The notes under the pieces: model-generated
The model's database searches: none
What the model was told of the DNA's origin: nothing
What the model saw: the letters and a program-made list of their open reading frames with translations, nothing else
In this document: positions 35,101 to 47,177 of the stretch, piece by piece
Position numbering within the stretch: the first letter of the stretch is position 1
How the letters are laid out: the number at the start of each line of letters is the position of its first letter
Made by a program: the position numbers and the translations under genes
Source of the DNA: Rosa chinensis
Lineage: Eukaryota; Streptophyta; Magnoliopsida; Rosales; Rosaceae
NCBI RefSeq assembly: GCF_002994745.2
Contig: NC_037088.1
Span: 4,655,001-4,719,000, forward strand
Reading direction: 5' to 3'
Length of the DNA stretch: 64,000 nucleotides

Positions 35101-36600
35101 ATTTTCTACAGCAATGAGTTAATAATTTATACTTTGTACTTGTATGATGCAGGCCGACTTCATGAAAATACCATTTCCTGAAAATACGTTTGATGCAGTA
35201 TATGCAATCGAAGCTACCTGCCATGCACCAGATGCGGTAAGTTGCCTTTTCAGTTTTTGGCTTGGAGGCTTCTAACTCATTTAAAGATCAAAAGCAAATA
35301 CTCAATGGTAAATCCAGATGCGTCTGATGGCTTAATATTTGGTTCTTTCTGTGCAGTATGGATGTTATAAAGAGATTTATAGAGTACTAAAACCTGGTCA
35401 ATGTTTTGCTGCATATGAGTGGTGCATGACTGATTCGTTTGATCCCAATAACGCAGAACATCAAAAAATTAAGGTATGAACCAGATGCATAAATCTAGAT
35501 GTTGATCTAAATCTTTAAATTACTTCTGAATGGATTTTAGATTTTGAGTAGACACATATATGAACACAATTTTATTTACACAGGCAGAGATTGAGATTGG
35601 TGATGGCCTCCCGGACATCAGATTGACAGTAAAGTGCCTTGAAGCTTTGAAGCAAGCAGGTTTTGAGGTCAGTTGACAGGTTTTTCTTTCTTTCTAAAAT
35701 CTTATAACATACGACGGAATTTTTTGTTTAATTTTATTTGTTTCTTTTTTTCTTGTGACCAAAGGTCATATGGGAGAAAGATCTTGCAAAGGACGTAAAG
35801 GAGTCACCTCTTCCTTGGTACTTGCCTTTGGACACAAGTCGCATTTCACTTAGTAGTTTCCGTCTAACAGCTGTTGGCCGCTTTTTTACTAGAAACATGG
35901 TACGATTTTTTGATATTATGGTTATCAAAAGATTTGGAAGGCCTCTTTCTTCCATTGATTTTATGCAGCATAGTAAATATGTCTCTTTTACTATTCATGT
36001 AGGTCAAAGCTTTAGAATATGTTGGACTTGCTCCACAAGGAAGCCAAAGAGTTCAAGATTTTCTAGAGAAAGCTGCTGAAGGGCTAGTCGAAGGTGGAAA
36101 GTAAGTATTCTTTTTTACATGCATAGTGCTTCATAGATTGAACCTTCATCCTGACCACTGACCAGTGTATGGGAATAGTAAATTTGCTGAAAGATGTAGT
36201 ATTTTGTCTGGAGTCCTTTGCCTCAAAACAAGATTTATACAGCATGACTTCATAATTATTGTCTTAGGTAGCTTGCAGTCACATTACTGGTTATTGAAGT
36301 CGAACAATATGATTCATTTTCTTTTTCTTCTCATTTTTCACTGATAATATCGGAAAACAGAACCATATAGATTCTCAGCTTCTAAATTAGAGTACAAGAA
36401 GTGGATTGGATTAGATTGAGATTTCAAAATTTCCTCTTGTGGAGTAGATTATATTCTGTCTTTAATCAGTCCAAGAGATTTACATATACTGGCTATACTG
36501 ACAATTATGTTCTTGATTAATGATTTTCAGGAAAGAGATCTTCACACCAATGTATTTCTTTGTGGCCCGGAAGCCACTTTCAGCTGCAGATAGTCAGTAA
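31952..36600 (+). CDS. SMT1: Cycloartenol C-24 methyltransferase (sterol methyltransferase 1), 13 exons
   Basis: Uses S-adenosylmethionine to methylate C-24 of cycloartenol, the first plant-specific step toward 24-alkyl sterols; the family acts at the ER. Coding exons: 31,952-32,034; 33,436-33,502; 33,987-34,060; 34,179-34,263; 34,372-34,427; 34,742-34,796; 34,981-35,028; 35,153-35,236; 35,357-35,473; 35,584-35,667; 35,765-35,899; 36,003-36,100; 36,531-36,600. All introns are GT-AG and the exons join to 351 codons plus TAA without a stop. Motifs: [12 protein letters not shown] (residues 62-73, sterol-binding region I), [11 protein letters not shown] (104-114, SAM motif I), [10 protein letters not shown] (173-182, region II) and EWCMTD (205-210). 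The sterol-MT C-terminal domain lies near 280-345. Length is close to other plant SMT1 proteins. ATG 31,952 is chosen because [19 protein letters not shown] is the conserved N-terminus. The gene looks intact. Confidence 0.97.
32062..32133. repeat. CT microsatellites in SMT1 intron 1
   Basis: Two (CT)n tracts, near 32,062-32,081 and 32,099-32,133, just after exon 1. The deletion that disabled copy A ended inside the second tract. Confidence 0.95.
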
Positions 36601-38831
36601 ATTAGTAGTGCAGGCTAGTTAACCTGCCGCTGTGGTTTCAGAATCTTCCCAGGGAACTCATGGAGAAGAAGATGTACTTTAGAATTGATCTGTGATCATG
36701 CTTACCTGACATGGAAGTTGTCTAAAGCTGCTTGTTTGTGTTTTATCATGTGTGTTTATCTGTTATTAGCATCTGTATTTGTATTTGTACTCGCCTACCT
36801 TGTCCAGACAATGAGAGAACGAAATTTCAACGCTGCTTCAGCTGGTTTGTTTGTCTGTTCATGTATTGTTTCTTTCTTTCTTTCTTTATTTCATGTATTA
36901 TTATACCCCTGCGTCTCCATGTGGAAATTTAGACTTGTTCACCAGCAACATGTGCACAAGTAGACGTAACTTAGTATCAAACCAGCTAGTTGATAACTGT
37001 AGGTTTGTCTCTCATTTAGTTGAATTTTCTTTTTGTCGGTTTTCTTTTACTCTAGTCTGTTTTTGAGATTAATACTTGTATTGTCCAGAAGATGCTGCCT
37101 TCATTTTCTATTCTTTTAGCTACTTATTCTCCAGTTGGTCCTATTTTCATGCTTTGATTTACATCATCTAACAGAATGCATCGTTTTCTCGATGCAGTTA
37201 TTTCATTTTATTTTGTCAAAAGAAGGTATATAAGGTCACGCTGGAAATTAATGTTCAGCCTGTTTACATGTAATGAGTTGACATAGTATTTTCTGCGTTC
37301 AAACTATAGTTGTAATTATTCGTTATTTGTGACTTGTGACTACTAATCTCTATAGCACACAAAATTAGACTTTCAGCATGATACTGCAGAAGTAATTGAG
37401 ATGTGAGAAACCAAGGGACCAAAAAAATCACCTAAAAGAAAAAGAAAAAAATCTCATTTTGCTCGCTTATAGGAAGGTCATGACGGCGGGAGAAAACAAA
37501 TAATGGTCATAGTCTCTCAAAACTAGACTCATCAGGTACTTTAGAGTTTAATCGTGAGATGATTATTAGTAAAATTTTAAACATGAATGTACAGCTCATC
37601 AAAGGATTGAACTTAAAAATCAATGAGTTCATATTCGATCATTTCTATTCAAAAAGTGAAGTATGGTAAGAAGTTTTGTCATGGTATAATACATCTTTTA
37701 AATGGCTATGGGATCGATGGCACGTATAATAGTAGATAAGACTTGAAAGAGGGATGAAAGTCATGAAACACGAAATTCATCATTATGTTTTGATTCAAAT
37801 GTACACATATGTTTGGAAGCTTTAAAACGTGTTCGAAATACGGAAGTATTTTATATTTTATTAAAATACATGAACATACAGATGGAAGTATGAAACTTGA
37901 ATCAAAGAGAAGTCATTCAAAGTTATCTTCGTTGTATTTTCAAGCTTTCTCTAGTTGTGAGGAGTTAGTTTCAAAGAGGAGTAAAACCTTTATTTATTTA
38001 TTTTTTTTTACTACAAATCTCAATAACTGAAAACATATCACAGCTAGTTTATAAATTGAACTCAAAGCTTTCCACTTGCAAAGTAAACACGTGTCTAGAT
38101 CATATGTTATTGGGCATGAGTAAAACCTCTTTATTTCTTAAGAGTAAAGTTAGTGTCTGATCCAAACTTAAGGCCAACGCAAAACTTCGTCCGGCGAAGA
38201 ACTAGTAGCTCAAGTAAATGTTTACATAGGAAGCCAGAGTCAAAAAGTTTGATGATGATGGTTTGCAAGAGGAAACCCTGTCAACTCTTTAATAATTAGT
38301 CTACAATCCTCCGTCATTGGTTTTTATATTCTAGTGGAGATGGAAAAACTAGATGCATGTGTTGGGATTGAAGAGGCGATGGCACCATTTCAACTCACCG
38401 AAAGTCGTTTTGTTCCATATGTTTTTTCTTCTCCCACTTTGAGATTAATAAGCACGACTTGCTCTCAAAAGGGTATAAGTAAATATTGCCAAAGGGTTTT
38501 GATGCATGTTGCTTCAGTATGAAATGAGAGCAGGCACCCGGTCATCTTTGGTCTTATACTACTTGTATGAAAATTCTTGAGTCCAAGAACTCAATGAATG
38601 TGACAGAAGAATTTTCTAACATTCAATGAACAAGTTCTAGCCAGCAATTAGTCACTACCAAGATTTTCAATACATTGCTCATGGTGAGGCAGTGAGAATA
38701 ATCGCCAATTAAGGTGGGTAACGTCTCCGCTGAGTTTATGACATAGTCTCCTTCTAGCTACTCGAATTGATTTGGTCCACTTTGGTATTTTGGTCTATGC
38801 TGGAATTGGGTGGTTTGGGTGTTTGACTTAT
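36601..38831. other. SMT1 3' UTR and intergenic sequence
   Basis: The first few hundred bases after the stop are probably the 3' UTR; a TTTC tract lies near 36,872-36,886, and the TA-rich, T-rich sequence to about 37,080 would suit a 3' end. Beyond that I see no gene. Short open frames at 36,685-37,066, 37,809-38,030 and 38,334-38,522 have no recognisable domain. Confidence 0.5.
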
Positions 38832-39969
38832 TTTTGTAATGAAAAGTAAACCCAACCCTAAGCCACTCTAATGGGTTGGTTCAGATTTTAGCCTTCTTGA
38901 AAGTGACCTCGTTTACAACGTGAACCCACCAGCCAACCTAGAGTAGTAGATGTCAACAGCTAGCTTCAATTGTCCTCAACAGGAAAAATATCACAAAAGA
39001 TTGTTTCATAAGCATACAACTCCAAAATTGTTGTATAATTCCTCCTTTTTTTTCATTTTTTTTTTAATCTATTCATGTGTGGGTTCAAGAATTGGTGTTG
39101 CTAATGTCCAAACTACTACAACTTTAGCTCTTCGGGATAGCCTCATCATTGCTAAAAAGCGTAATTTTAGAAAGATCATTGTAGAAGGGGACTCCAAACT
39201 TGTCAATGATGTTTGCAACATTTCTTGGAAGTTGAAATAAAATTGGAGCAGGCATTTCTTGCTGCATCTTTTGACTATTTAGTTTTTTTTCAGAAAACAA
39301 ACTTTACCGCTGATGCTCCAACAAATTTCAGTTATTCGTTTAATTTAGTAGCTTTTGGGATGACAAACTCCCAACTACTGGTTAAAACTTTGATCGGATT
39401 GGTTCCATTGCCCTCCATACTTTAATCTCTAGTTTGTTGTAGTCTTTTCTTACATAAAAGAAAAATACCAACTCCAAAATTGTTTATAGTTCCTCTTTCT
39501 TCGACTTATTTCATGTGTTGGTTCATATTCTAGGGCACAGAATCATTTGCACATCATAAAAAGTTAATTTCTTGATATCTCACGGGACAATCTTGTCAAA
39601 TTGTCCATGTACCAACTGGTGGACGAAAAAAAGGGTATCCAGCTTATTGTCGATCCAATTTGTCAGGACCGAAAAAAGGGTATCGAGCCATTTTGTCGAC
39701 ACATAATGAAAAAGATCATGAGTAAGATCTGTAATCGGCAAAAACAAAAAAAACCAGATCTGTCAATTTCCCAAAAAGATTCTTGTTTTGGAATTTCACA
39801 GACACAAGCTGTGTGTATTTCCCAAAACTCAATAATATTCTCAACTCTCTAATAACCCCTAAACCACCATTGCAATGAGAATATGAGAAACATAGAACCA
39901 CATAATTGCAGAAAAGTATAACAATTTTCATTTCCCATAATCAATGATTACGAGTATGACCCAAAAAAA
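38832..39969 (+). repeat. 1,138 bp tandem duplication, first unit
   Basis: Starts 'ttgtaatgaaaagtaaaccc' and is repeated head to tail from 39,970. The two units differ at only a handful of positions, e.g. 'gggcacagaatc' against 'gggcaccgaatc' and 'gtatccagctta' against 'gtatcgagccaa'. The duplication is therefore recent. Confidence 0.95.
39077..39365 (+). pseudogene. RNase H (RVT_3) fragment, first copy
   Basis: In frame, ALRDSLIIAKKRNFRKIIVE followed by GDSKLVNDVC matches the RVT_3 RNase H core of plant LINE-derived proteins, where the family reads 'ALRdGL.lA...g...iivEgDs..lv'. After a stop near 39,238, a shifted frame gives FFQKTNFTADAPT, equivalent to the C-terminal 'h..ReaN..AD.lA' segment. 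The first catalytic part is missing and the frame is broken. The nucleic-acid-cleaving function is lost. Confidence 0.72.
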
Positions 39970-41107
39970 TTTTGTAATGAAAAGTAAACCCAACCCTAAG
40001 CCACTCTAATGGGTTGGTTCAGATTTTAGCCTTCTTGAAAGTGACCTCGTTTACAACGTGAACCCACCAGCCAACCTAGAGTAGTAGATGTCAACAGCTA
40101 GCTTCAATTGTCCTCAACAGGAAAAATATCACAAAAGATTGTTTCATAAGCATACAACTCCAAAATTGTTGTATAATTCCTCCTTTTTTTTCATTTTTTT
40201 TTTAATCTATTCATGTGTGGGTTCAAGAATTGGTGTTGCTAATGTCCAAACTACTACAACTTTAGCTCTTCGGGATAGCCTCATCATTGCTAAAAAGCGT
40301 AATTTTAGAAAGATCATTGTAGAAGGGGACTCCAAACTTGTCAATGATGTTTGCAACATTTCTTGGAAGTTGAAATAAAATTGGAGCAGGCATTTCTTGC
40401 TGCATCTTTTGACTATTTAGTTTTTTTTCAGAAAACAAACTTTACCGCTGATGCTCCAACAAATTTCAGTTATTCGTTTAATTTAGTAGCTTTTGGGATG
40501 ACAAACTCCCAACTACTGGTTAAAACTTTGATCGGATTGGTTCCATTGCCCTCCATACTTTAATCTCTAGTTTGTTGTAGTCTTTTCTTACATAAAAGAA
40601 AAATACCAACTCCAAAATTGTTTATAGTTCCTCTTTCTTCGACTTATTTCATGTGTTGGTTCATATTCTAGGGCACCGAATCATTTGCACCTCATAAAAA
40701 GTTAATTTCTTGATATCTCACGGGACAATCTTGTCAAATTGTCCATGTACCAACTGGTGGACGAAAAAAAGGGTATCGAGCCAATTGTCGATCCAATTTG
40801 TCAGGACCGAAAAAAGGGTATCGAGCCATTTTGTCGACACATAATGAAAAAGATCATGAGTAAGATCTGTAATCGGCAAAAACAAAAAAAACCAGATCTG
40901 TCAATTTCCCAAAAAGATTCTTGTTTTGGAATTTCACAGACACAAGCTGTGTGTATTTCCCAAAACTCAATAATATTCTCAACTCTCTAATAACCCCTAA
41001 ACCACCATTGCAATGAGAATATGAGAAACATAGAACCACATAATTGCAGAAAAGTATAACAATTTTCATTTCCCATAATCAATGATTACGAGTATGACCC
41101 AAAAAAT
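39970..41107 (+). repeat. 1,138 bp tandem duplication, second unit
   Basis: Direct copy of 38,832-39,969 with the same contents. The right end lies at 'gagtatgacccaaaaaa' just before unique sequence. Confidence 0.95.
40215..40503 (+). pseudogene. RNase H (RVT_3) fragment, second copy
   Basis: Same as the fragment in the first unit, including the same stop and frame change. The damage therefore preceded the duplication and neither copy is functional. Confidence 0.72.
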
Positions 41108-41133
41108 TTGGTTGTGTATACATTTGCCAATAA

Positions 41134-41394
41134 TCAAACAGAGAAAAGAATAAACTCATTGCTGCTCTCAGCATTCTTAAAATGCATCCCCGCCGTCGCC
41201 GTCGCCGTCGCCGTAGGGTCGCCGCCGGCTAAAGCGTGGTGGGTGTTGTTGTTGTTGTCGTGGTGGTGGTTGTCGTCATGGTGGTGGGGCGCCGGAGGAT
41301 GGTAGTACTTGCGACTGGTCTGGGGGCAATTAGAGTGAAACCTGGCGGCCACTCTGACTCCCTGATCCAAAAGCTCCACAAACTTCATGCCCAT
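41134..41394 (-). CDS. Small conserved-looking protein of unknown function, 86 residues
   Basis: A single-exon frame starting [20 protein letters not shown], followed by [14 protein letters not shown], a His/Asp/Asn-rich stretch ([14 protein letters not shown]) and a [12 protein letters not shown] Thr-Ala repeat from GCC triplets. The N-terminal part resembles small plant proteins of unknown function that share '[20 protein letters not shown]'; this is from memory and no function is known to me. A TATA-like 'ctatataaac' on the minus strand at about 41,585-41,594 lies some 190 bp before the ATG. No signal peptide or membrane segment is visible. The low-complexity part leaves open that the annotated end is wrong. 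Confidence 0.55.
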   Translation of the reverse strand: MGMKFVELLDQGVRVAARFHSNCPQTSRKYYHPPAPHHHDDNHHHDNNNNTHHALAGGDPTATATATAGMHFKNAESSNEFILFSV

Positions 41395-41732
41395 CTTCGC
41401 CGGAGAAAAGGGTCGGAGAGACGAAACGAGAAGAGGTGAAAGGCAAAAGAGGAGGAGATGGGAAAATGGGGTTTGCTTAGAACACGTCCCAGAGGTGGTC
41501 TATGGAGAAAGAAGAGCCCATAAAAATTGGGACAGAGGAATTTGAGAGGACGATGACGGCAGAGTTGGAGCCTTTGAGTTGTTTATATAGCTGTCTTGCT
41601 TCACGTTTTCCCCTATTTCCTATTTTTTTAGGATTTTATTTTGGGGGGCTTCGTTGTTCTTTCTTCCCACGTTTGGCCCCTATGTTTTTAATTTTAGGTG
41701 CTTCGTTGGTCTTGTTTTTCACATTTTACCTG

Positions 41733-41947
41733 AGATAGTACTTGGATAACCAATTATGGGGTGACCGTAGCCAGTAATAAGAGGATACGTGTTTTTTTAA
41801 CAAGGATAATGCTTACGGTTTATTACGGTGAAATCTTCTTCACATTCTTTTTTGGATAAGAAATCTTCTTCACATTCTTGTCAAGCACTTTTAGCTGGTT
41901 AATTAACACGTGTTCTCTTGTTATAGCTGGTTAGCCAAGTATTATCC
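41733..41947. mobile_element. Short MITE, ends GGATARTACTTGG
   Basis: Left 'agatagtacttggataacca' and the reverse complement of the right end 'ggataatacttggctaacca' are inverted repeats about 20 bp long. No clear target duplication is seen. Similar sequence (ggatagtacttggctgacca) lies at 53,144 beside the pararetrovirus. Confidence 0.6.
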
Positions 41948-43560
41948 TGCTATCTACTGAATATTAAGCTGTCTTGGATGATGTATTTGCAATCATGCCC
42001 TTCAAATTTTGTGTATTTGACTTTATTTTTTTTAAGAGAAATGAATTGATGATGGATATATTGCCCTAGAAAGCACCTACTCCTGCTGATAGTCCAACAA
42101 GCAACGAATACATTTGAATATGGGGGAATATATTATGAAGTAAACCATACTCAAATAGTCTGAGGATACGTTTGTTTCATGGCTAGTGGCTAGAGAATAA
42201 AGAAGTGTGTTATTTTTCATGTTTGGTAAGAGTAGAATCAAGAAAAAAGAATTCACTTAAAAAAAATAAGAGGAAAATTGAAACGCTCCGTTAACTGTTG
42301 CGTTTTTCTTCAGCTTCTTGCACACCATTAATTAGACAATTTCAATATTACGCTAATAGCTACACTATTTTTATAGCTCATCTGAGAAATTTATGTTAGT
42401 TTTGTTTCTTATATTATGTTTCTAGTGTTTTTTTAATGTTATAATAAGATCTTTGATTTTTCACAAAAGAAAAAAAAAATTCAATTACTTACACTCTGCC
42501 TAAATCCAAGGGATGGACGAAGACTCAACAAAATAAAATAAAAAAAGACAACCGTACAATTTAATAAGTAGAACTGTAGAAGAGGTGGAAAGTGGAAATA
42601 TGAGAAAGTATGAGGAGTCTTGGTGCAAGAAATAGAAAAGCGCGTGGAGATGTGAACCACAAATACCCGAATTTCATGGGAACGGAAACGCGTCGGGACG
42701 TCTAAAAATGCGTAGCATGTTCGCCGCGTTGCGAGACTTAGGGGTAATTAAATGCCATTCATTCCACTTATACCCCTGGATTTAAGTCAAATTACGTGAT
42801 ATTCCTTTCGGACTTTTGAACTGTTCCTTTTTGACTTGCTCCAAAGATCAACGACTAGCCGTCTCTCTAGATGCTGCCCGCGCAAACGACCCTTCGTTTC
42901 AGTTTTATTGAAAAATAGTGCTTTTTTGGATGATTCCAAAACAAAAGGAGAAAATGGCATCAAATTTTATTACTTATGCCGTGTGTCTTGGCTGATGTGT
43001 TTGTGGTTCTTACCTTAGTTGAAAAGGTTCCATTTAAAATCTTCTGTAAGTGAAAAAAAAAAAAAAAAAAGATTTCTTCCAAATTTTTTGGATTAGAATT
43101 AACTGGAATATCCATGTGTGATCTGATCCACCTAAAACATACCCATATAACTATATAAAGCTCATGACTCCATACGTCATGGAAAAATATGCCGCGTGAC
43201 AAGTATATTAGAAGTATAAACCATTATCTTTGGTGTGTACTTAAATAATAACTATAATTTTTTTTATAATTTTTTTTATCAAAAGCTATAATTGCTTTTG
43301 TTGTTTTTTGTCCATTTATATTTGATTTTTTTATTATATTTTCAGAGATATTTAAATTAGTGTTAAATGAGCTAAGTCGTGCCTAGTTCAAGCTCAACTT
43401 CGTTCAACAAACAAGTAAAGTAAAGTCGAGTGTGAGCTTGAAAATTATCAATTGAGAAGAACTAAACTTTTTTTTTTTTGGAGAATGAAGACGAACTAAA
43501 CTTGAGCTCTTTAAAATACACAAAGTCGAGCTTGATCACCTTTAAAATAGTTTAAAATTG
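41948..43560. other. Intergenic sequence, nothing recognised
   Basis: AT-rich with homopolymer runs. Near 43,380-43,560 there are repeated 'gagcttga/aaagtcgag' motifs that resemble a degenerate hAT-type MITE, but the ends could not be defined. Confidence 0.4.
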
Positions 43561-43699
43561 GGGTGCACGGCCTAAATATATGATCTCTTTTAACTCTGTA
43601 TATATGCATATCAAGTCTTTTTTTTTTTTTTTTTTAGAGTACTAGCAACTTAAGTATCAATTCTTCAAATAAAAAATAAATAAAAAAAGTATAACTTTG

Positions 43700-44565
43700 G
43701 GTGACATGGAGCTCGCGGTGTAGCTGCGAGGTATGCACAAGTGGAATAATCCGGTCTGATACCATGATAAAGTAATCTAGGGTTCACATCCAAAACCAAT
43801 TGACAATGGATGGAGTAGCCCAGATCCTTATAAACTCATAGGCAATGTCTCATTTTTCCCATGTGGGATGTATATATTCTCAACAGACTAGACCTTGGAG
43901 CGGCAAGTGTGGTGGCATTCCAGGATATTCACTCTTATTGGTGGGGCGTTACAAGAACCTACTCTGCTGGTAGAGGAGGGACTGGTTTTGGCTTTGAAAC
44001 AAAAGCAAGGAAAGCTTCTCATATCTTGACAAAAAAAAAGAAACTTGGGCGTCCGAAAGGAAGTAAGAACAAGACCAAAGTGATGTGTGACAGTGTGAGT
44101 TAGAGAAGGAACTGATGGCCAAGAAACCTAGGAAATGGAAAGTTTTCTCAAAGCTGTGTTGGAAACACCAAAGGATGCAGAGGAACCAAATGTGACAAAG
44201 GAGGTCGCATAAGCAACAAATATGGAGGAGGTGAATACTCCGGAGGAAGGTGTACGTGGAGTCTGAATTATCATCTTCTACTCCCATTATTTATATCTTG
44301 AAGGGTCACACAGAAGAACTAATCTCTCTATTGAACAATTTTGTCTGCTACGGAGGATTAGTTTTTATGAATTAATAAAAGTGCGTATCTTTGGAAGGTG
44401 GGTATATTGGGGATATACTGAATGCTTATTCTTTTATAGAGTAGGTTTTCTTAGTGTATTATGTGAAACCACTCTTTCTGACGATCTCTACAGATGTGAC
44501 GTTTTTGTATTATTTGCTTAAATTTCAATATAGGTTGAACTTTTTAATTAAAAAAAAAACTCTAT
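43700..44565 (+). mobile_element. Non-LTR retroposon remnant with A tail
   Basis: The segment 43,740-43,890 ('tctgataccatg', 'ggttcacatccaaaaccaattg', 'cccatgtgggatg') is a repeat I associate with many plant transposon ends. It is followed on the plus strand by a decayed ORF1-like region at about 43,895-44,290 with KLGRPKGSKNK, the same AT-hook-like motif as in the LINE remnant at 13,008-13,196. A 3' UTR follows and ends in an A run at about 44,552-44,560. No RT is present. Confidence 0.55.
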
Positions 44566-44569
44566 ATAT

Positions 44570-44955
44570 ATGCAGTTCCTTCCACTCCACTTATGAATTC
44601 GAATTCATAGTCGAAATATAAATTTGTCTATTGTGGATGCATCAAGACAGTTAAATAAGAGGTTAAAGCTGCATGATGCATTGAGTAATTAATTAATCTG
44701 ATGAAAAAAAAGATACTACAAGCAAGCAAACACATTCAAAGAATCAAGAGAAGAGAAGATAATTGATGTCCACATGCTCTGGCACCGCCATAGCAAATTA
44801 ACACAATTACATCGTGATTAAAAAACAAATAAGGAAAATATTAATATCGTTTTCATTGGCCGTATGCCGATTGGTACCAAGTACCAACCTACCTACCAAT
44901 ATAATTAGACATTGTGCCCGCGCTTTGCTGCGGGTTTTGGAGCTAACACAATGTT
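44570..44955. other. Intergenic, with a GC hairpin near 44,915
   Basis: Contains 'cccgcgctttgctgcggg' at about 44,918-44,935, a short stem-loop reminiscent of sequences found near Helitron ends. No defined Helitron terminus (5' TC, 3' CTRR-T) could be placed, so this is left as a remark. No gene was seen. Confidence 0.3.
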
Positions 44956-44959
44956 ATTT

Positions 44960-46030
44960 AAGGACTAAATTTAAAAGCATGAAAAATATAGTTGCCATGA
45001 TCATTATATTAACAAAAGATTAAGTCTGTTTCACAACAAAAGATGAAGTAGATCATGTTCTAGTAACATCACCACCAGTACAGATGTTGTGGTACTTGTT
45101 CATGCATTAACCTCGGCTTTTCTTTTATACAACTTCTGAAGAAAGAAGGACAATTATCCCACCAATGAGATCCTGCATTGTCCACTCCATAATTAGCTAG
45201 CTTGGCTGCTGGTTGATTGCCTTCATGGTAAATATGTGAGAAATGAACCACCATCAAAGACAATAAATTACAACAGTTATGCCAGAAGACTGTTAATTTC
45301 CAAGGCATCCCTGAATGCGAAGTTGAAGATAAAAAATGTATGGCTAGTGAGGAATCACATTCAATCCAAAGCAGTCGCCAACCCATTTTCCAAGCAATGT
45401 CCACCGCATAACAAATAGCATAGAGCTCAGCCTCAAGAGTCGTGGCTACTCCAAGTGAAACTGCAAAGCAACCAAGAGAGAGACCCAAATGATCTCTAAA
45501 AATCCCCCCAGAGCCTGCTAGACCAGGGGAACCCCTAGCAGCCCCATCAGTGTTCACCTTCACCTCATGAGAAAGTGGAGTCAACCAGTTAATCTATGTG
45601 ACTTTTGGTGCACGAGGTAGCCTTCCAGGAGCTCCAATTGAACAAAGTACACATAGTTCCACTGCTGTGGTATGCATTATACCTTTGCTAAGAGAAATAA
45701 TATCACCAAGTTGAGAAATCACATCCCATGCAATAGAAGAAGCAGATATGATAATTTCCCTAAAGCGAAAAGCATTCCGTGCAAACCAAATTTCATACAC
45801 GACGGCCCCCAGCATTCCCCACCATAAAATTCGTAACTGAGAACTAAAATCATGTTGGATGGGATATAGAAACATAGCTTCCATGTCTCCAAAATTTTGT
45901 GAGACTCGAAATAACCTTAGTAAAATTCCCCAAATATGCTTCGCAAAGGAACAATGAATAAAGAGATGGGAGGTAGACTCACAGATAATAATCAAAACCA
46001 AAATCAACATCAAAAGCTCTAAACCACATA
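44960..46030 (-). mobile_element. 5'-truncated LINE: zf-RVT and RNase H domains
   Basis: On the minus strand, 46,013-45,594 corresponds to the zf-RVT region after LINE reverse transcriptases (ESTSHLFIHCSFAKHIWGIL, then IWFARNAFRF). The next frame, 45,584-45,069, is an RVT_3 RNase H of 171 residues with catalytic acids visible in KVNTDGAARGSPG, LEAELYAI and IECDS; the family's fourth residue region is degenerate (YHEGNQPAAKLA). The two parts are separated by one stop and the RT core is absent. RNase H would remove the RNA strand during element copying. A 3' UTR with T-rich AT sequence lies to about 44,960. Confidence 0.85.
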
Positions 46031-46259
46031 GATATTAATTAATGGGAATTGGGATGGAGTCTAAACTTCTTTGGAAGCCCTTTTCTGTTCTCTAGGAGGG
46101 TTTTGGGCTTTAAATCAAATGTCAAATTTCCACAAACTTAATGGAAAAAGTTTTCGTCTACACGTATACTTTTGATAATTTAAAGTTAACCGCTTAGAGA
46201 GCGAGCTGCCCTTTCTCAACCCGAAAAAACAGAGACTTAAAGCGCACACTACACCAATT

Positions 46260-46690
46260 TCGGAATCAGACAACACATATCAGACGACAACAAACATTTT
46301 AACTGTCGTCTGATTTAATCAGACGACAGCAAGAAATATTGTGTCGTCTGAGTTTTCGAATTAGACAACAGTTTTTTCTTGGCTCTTGTGCAATAGCATT
46401 TCAGACAATGGTTTATTTTTTTGATGTTGTCTGAATGAATTAATTCAGACAACAGTTATTATGTGATGTTGTCCAAGGTTCATTTATACAATGGTTGATT
46501 TTTGTTGTTGTCTGATTATTTTCAGTCACACAACTGTTATTAGGTGTCTGTTGTCTGATATCTTGTAAGTCAATGGCTACTGAAAGATGTTGTTTGATTT
46601 AAGTGGTTCAGACAATGGTTTTTAATTTGTCTGTTGTTACATGAGTTTCAGACAATGCACTTTATTTGATGTCGTCTGAGTTTTAGATTT
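46260..46690. repeat. Left subterminal repeat array of the CACTA element
   Basis: Repeated TGTCGTCTGA/TCAGACGACA and degenerate TTGTCTGA/TCAGACAA motifs in both orientations every 20-60 bp. In CACTA elements such arrays are where the element's regulatory protein binds. Confidence 0.85.
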
Positions 46691-46774
46691 TTTTTTTTGG
46701 ATACATTGAATAGCTGACTTTAGTTAGGGTTTGACTTATACTTTTAACACTTAAACTCTTTCAACTCGTTCCCT

Positions 46775-47140
46775 CTCCATTCCATCGAGCAAAACACCCA
46801 GTCCGCCTCCAGCTGAAAATCACTCTCTCTCACTCTCATCCCTCAGTCCCGCTCTCAGCCCAGCCCTCAGCCCCGCCCTCAGCCCGCTCTCAGACCACGA
46901 ACCCGTCTCTCTCAGCCCCGTCCTCAGCCCGCTCTCAGACCACGAACCCGTCTCTCTCAGCCCCGTCCTCAGCCCGCTCTCAGACCACGAACCCGTCTCT
47001 CTCGATCAGCCCCACCCCCATTCCATCGAGCAAAACACCCAGTCTGCCTCCAGCTGAAAATCACTCTCTCTCACTCTCATCCCTCAGTCCCGCTCTCAGT
47101 CCCGCCCTCAGCCCTCTCTCAGACCACGAACCCGTCTCTA
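46775..47140. repeat. Minisatellite and nested repeat in the CACTA interior
   Basis: A ~57 bp unit ('ccccgtcctcagcccgctctcagaccacgaacccgtctctctcag') is present about three times at 46,870-47,005. It is bracketed by two copies of a ~85 bp segment ('ccattccatcgagcaaaacacccag...' at about 46,778 and 47,020). This looks like the multiplied 5' UTR of a captured gene. Confidence 0.85.
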
Positions 47141-47177
47141 CTAAGCAGTTTGAAGGCAGATCCTCTCAAACTTAACC

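Noticed and set aside
36685..37066. Membrane-like open frames after SMT1
   Set aside because: They overlap each other in the probable SMT1 3' UTR and consist of T-rich codons that read as Phe/Leu/Ser/Val.
41236..41440. Val-rich open frames on the plus strand
   Set aside because: They are translations of the opposite strand's His/Asn codon repeats.
44915..44940. GC hairpin similar to sequences near Helitron ends
   Set aside because: No TC start, no CTRR end and no AT insertion site could be assigned.
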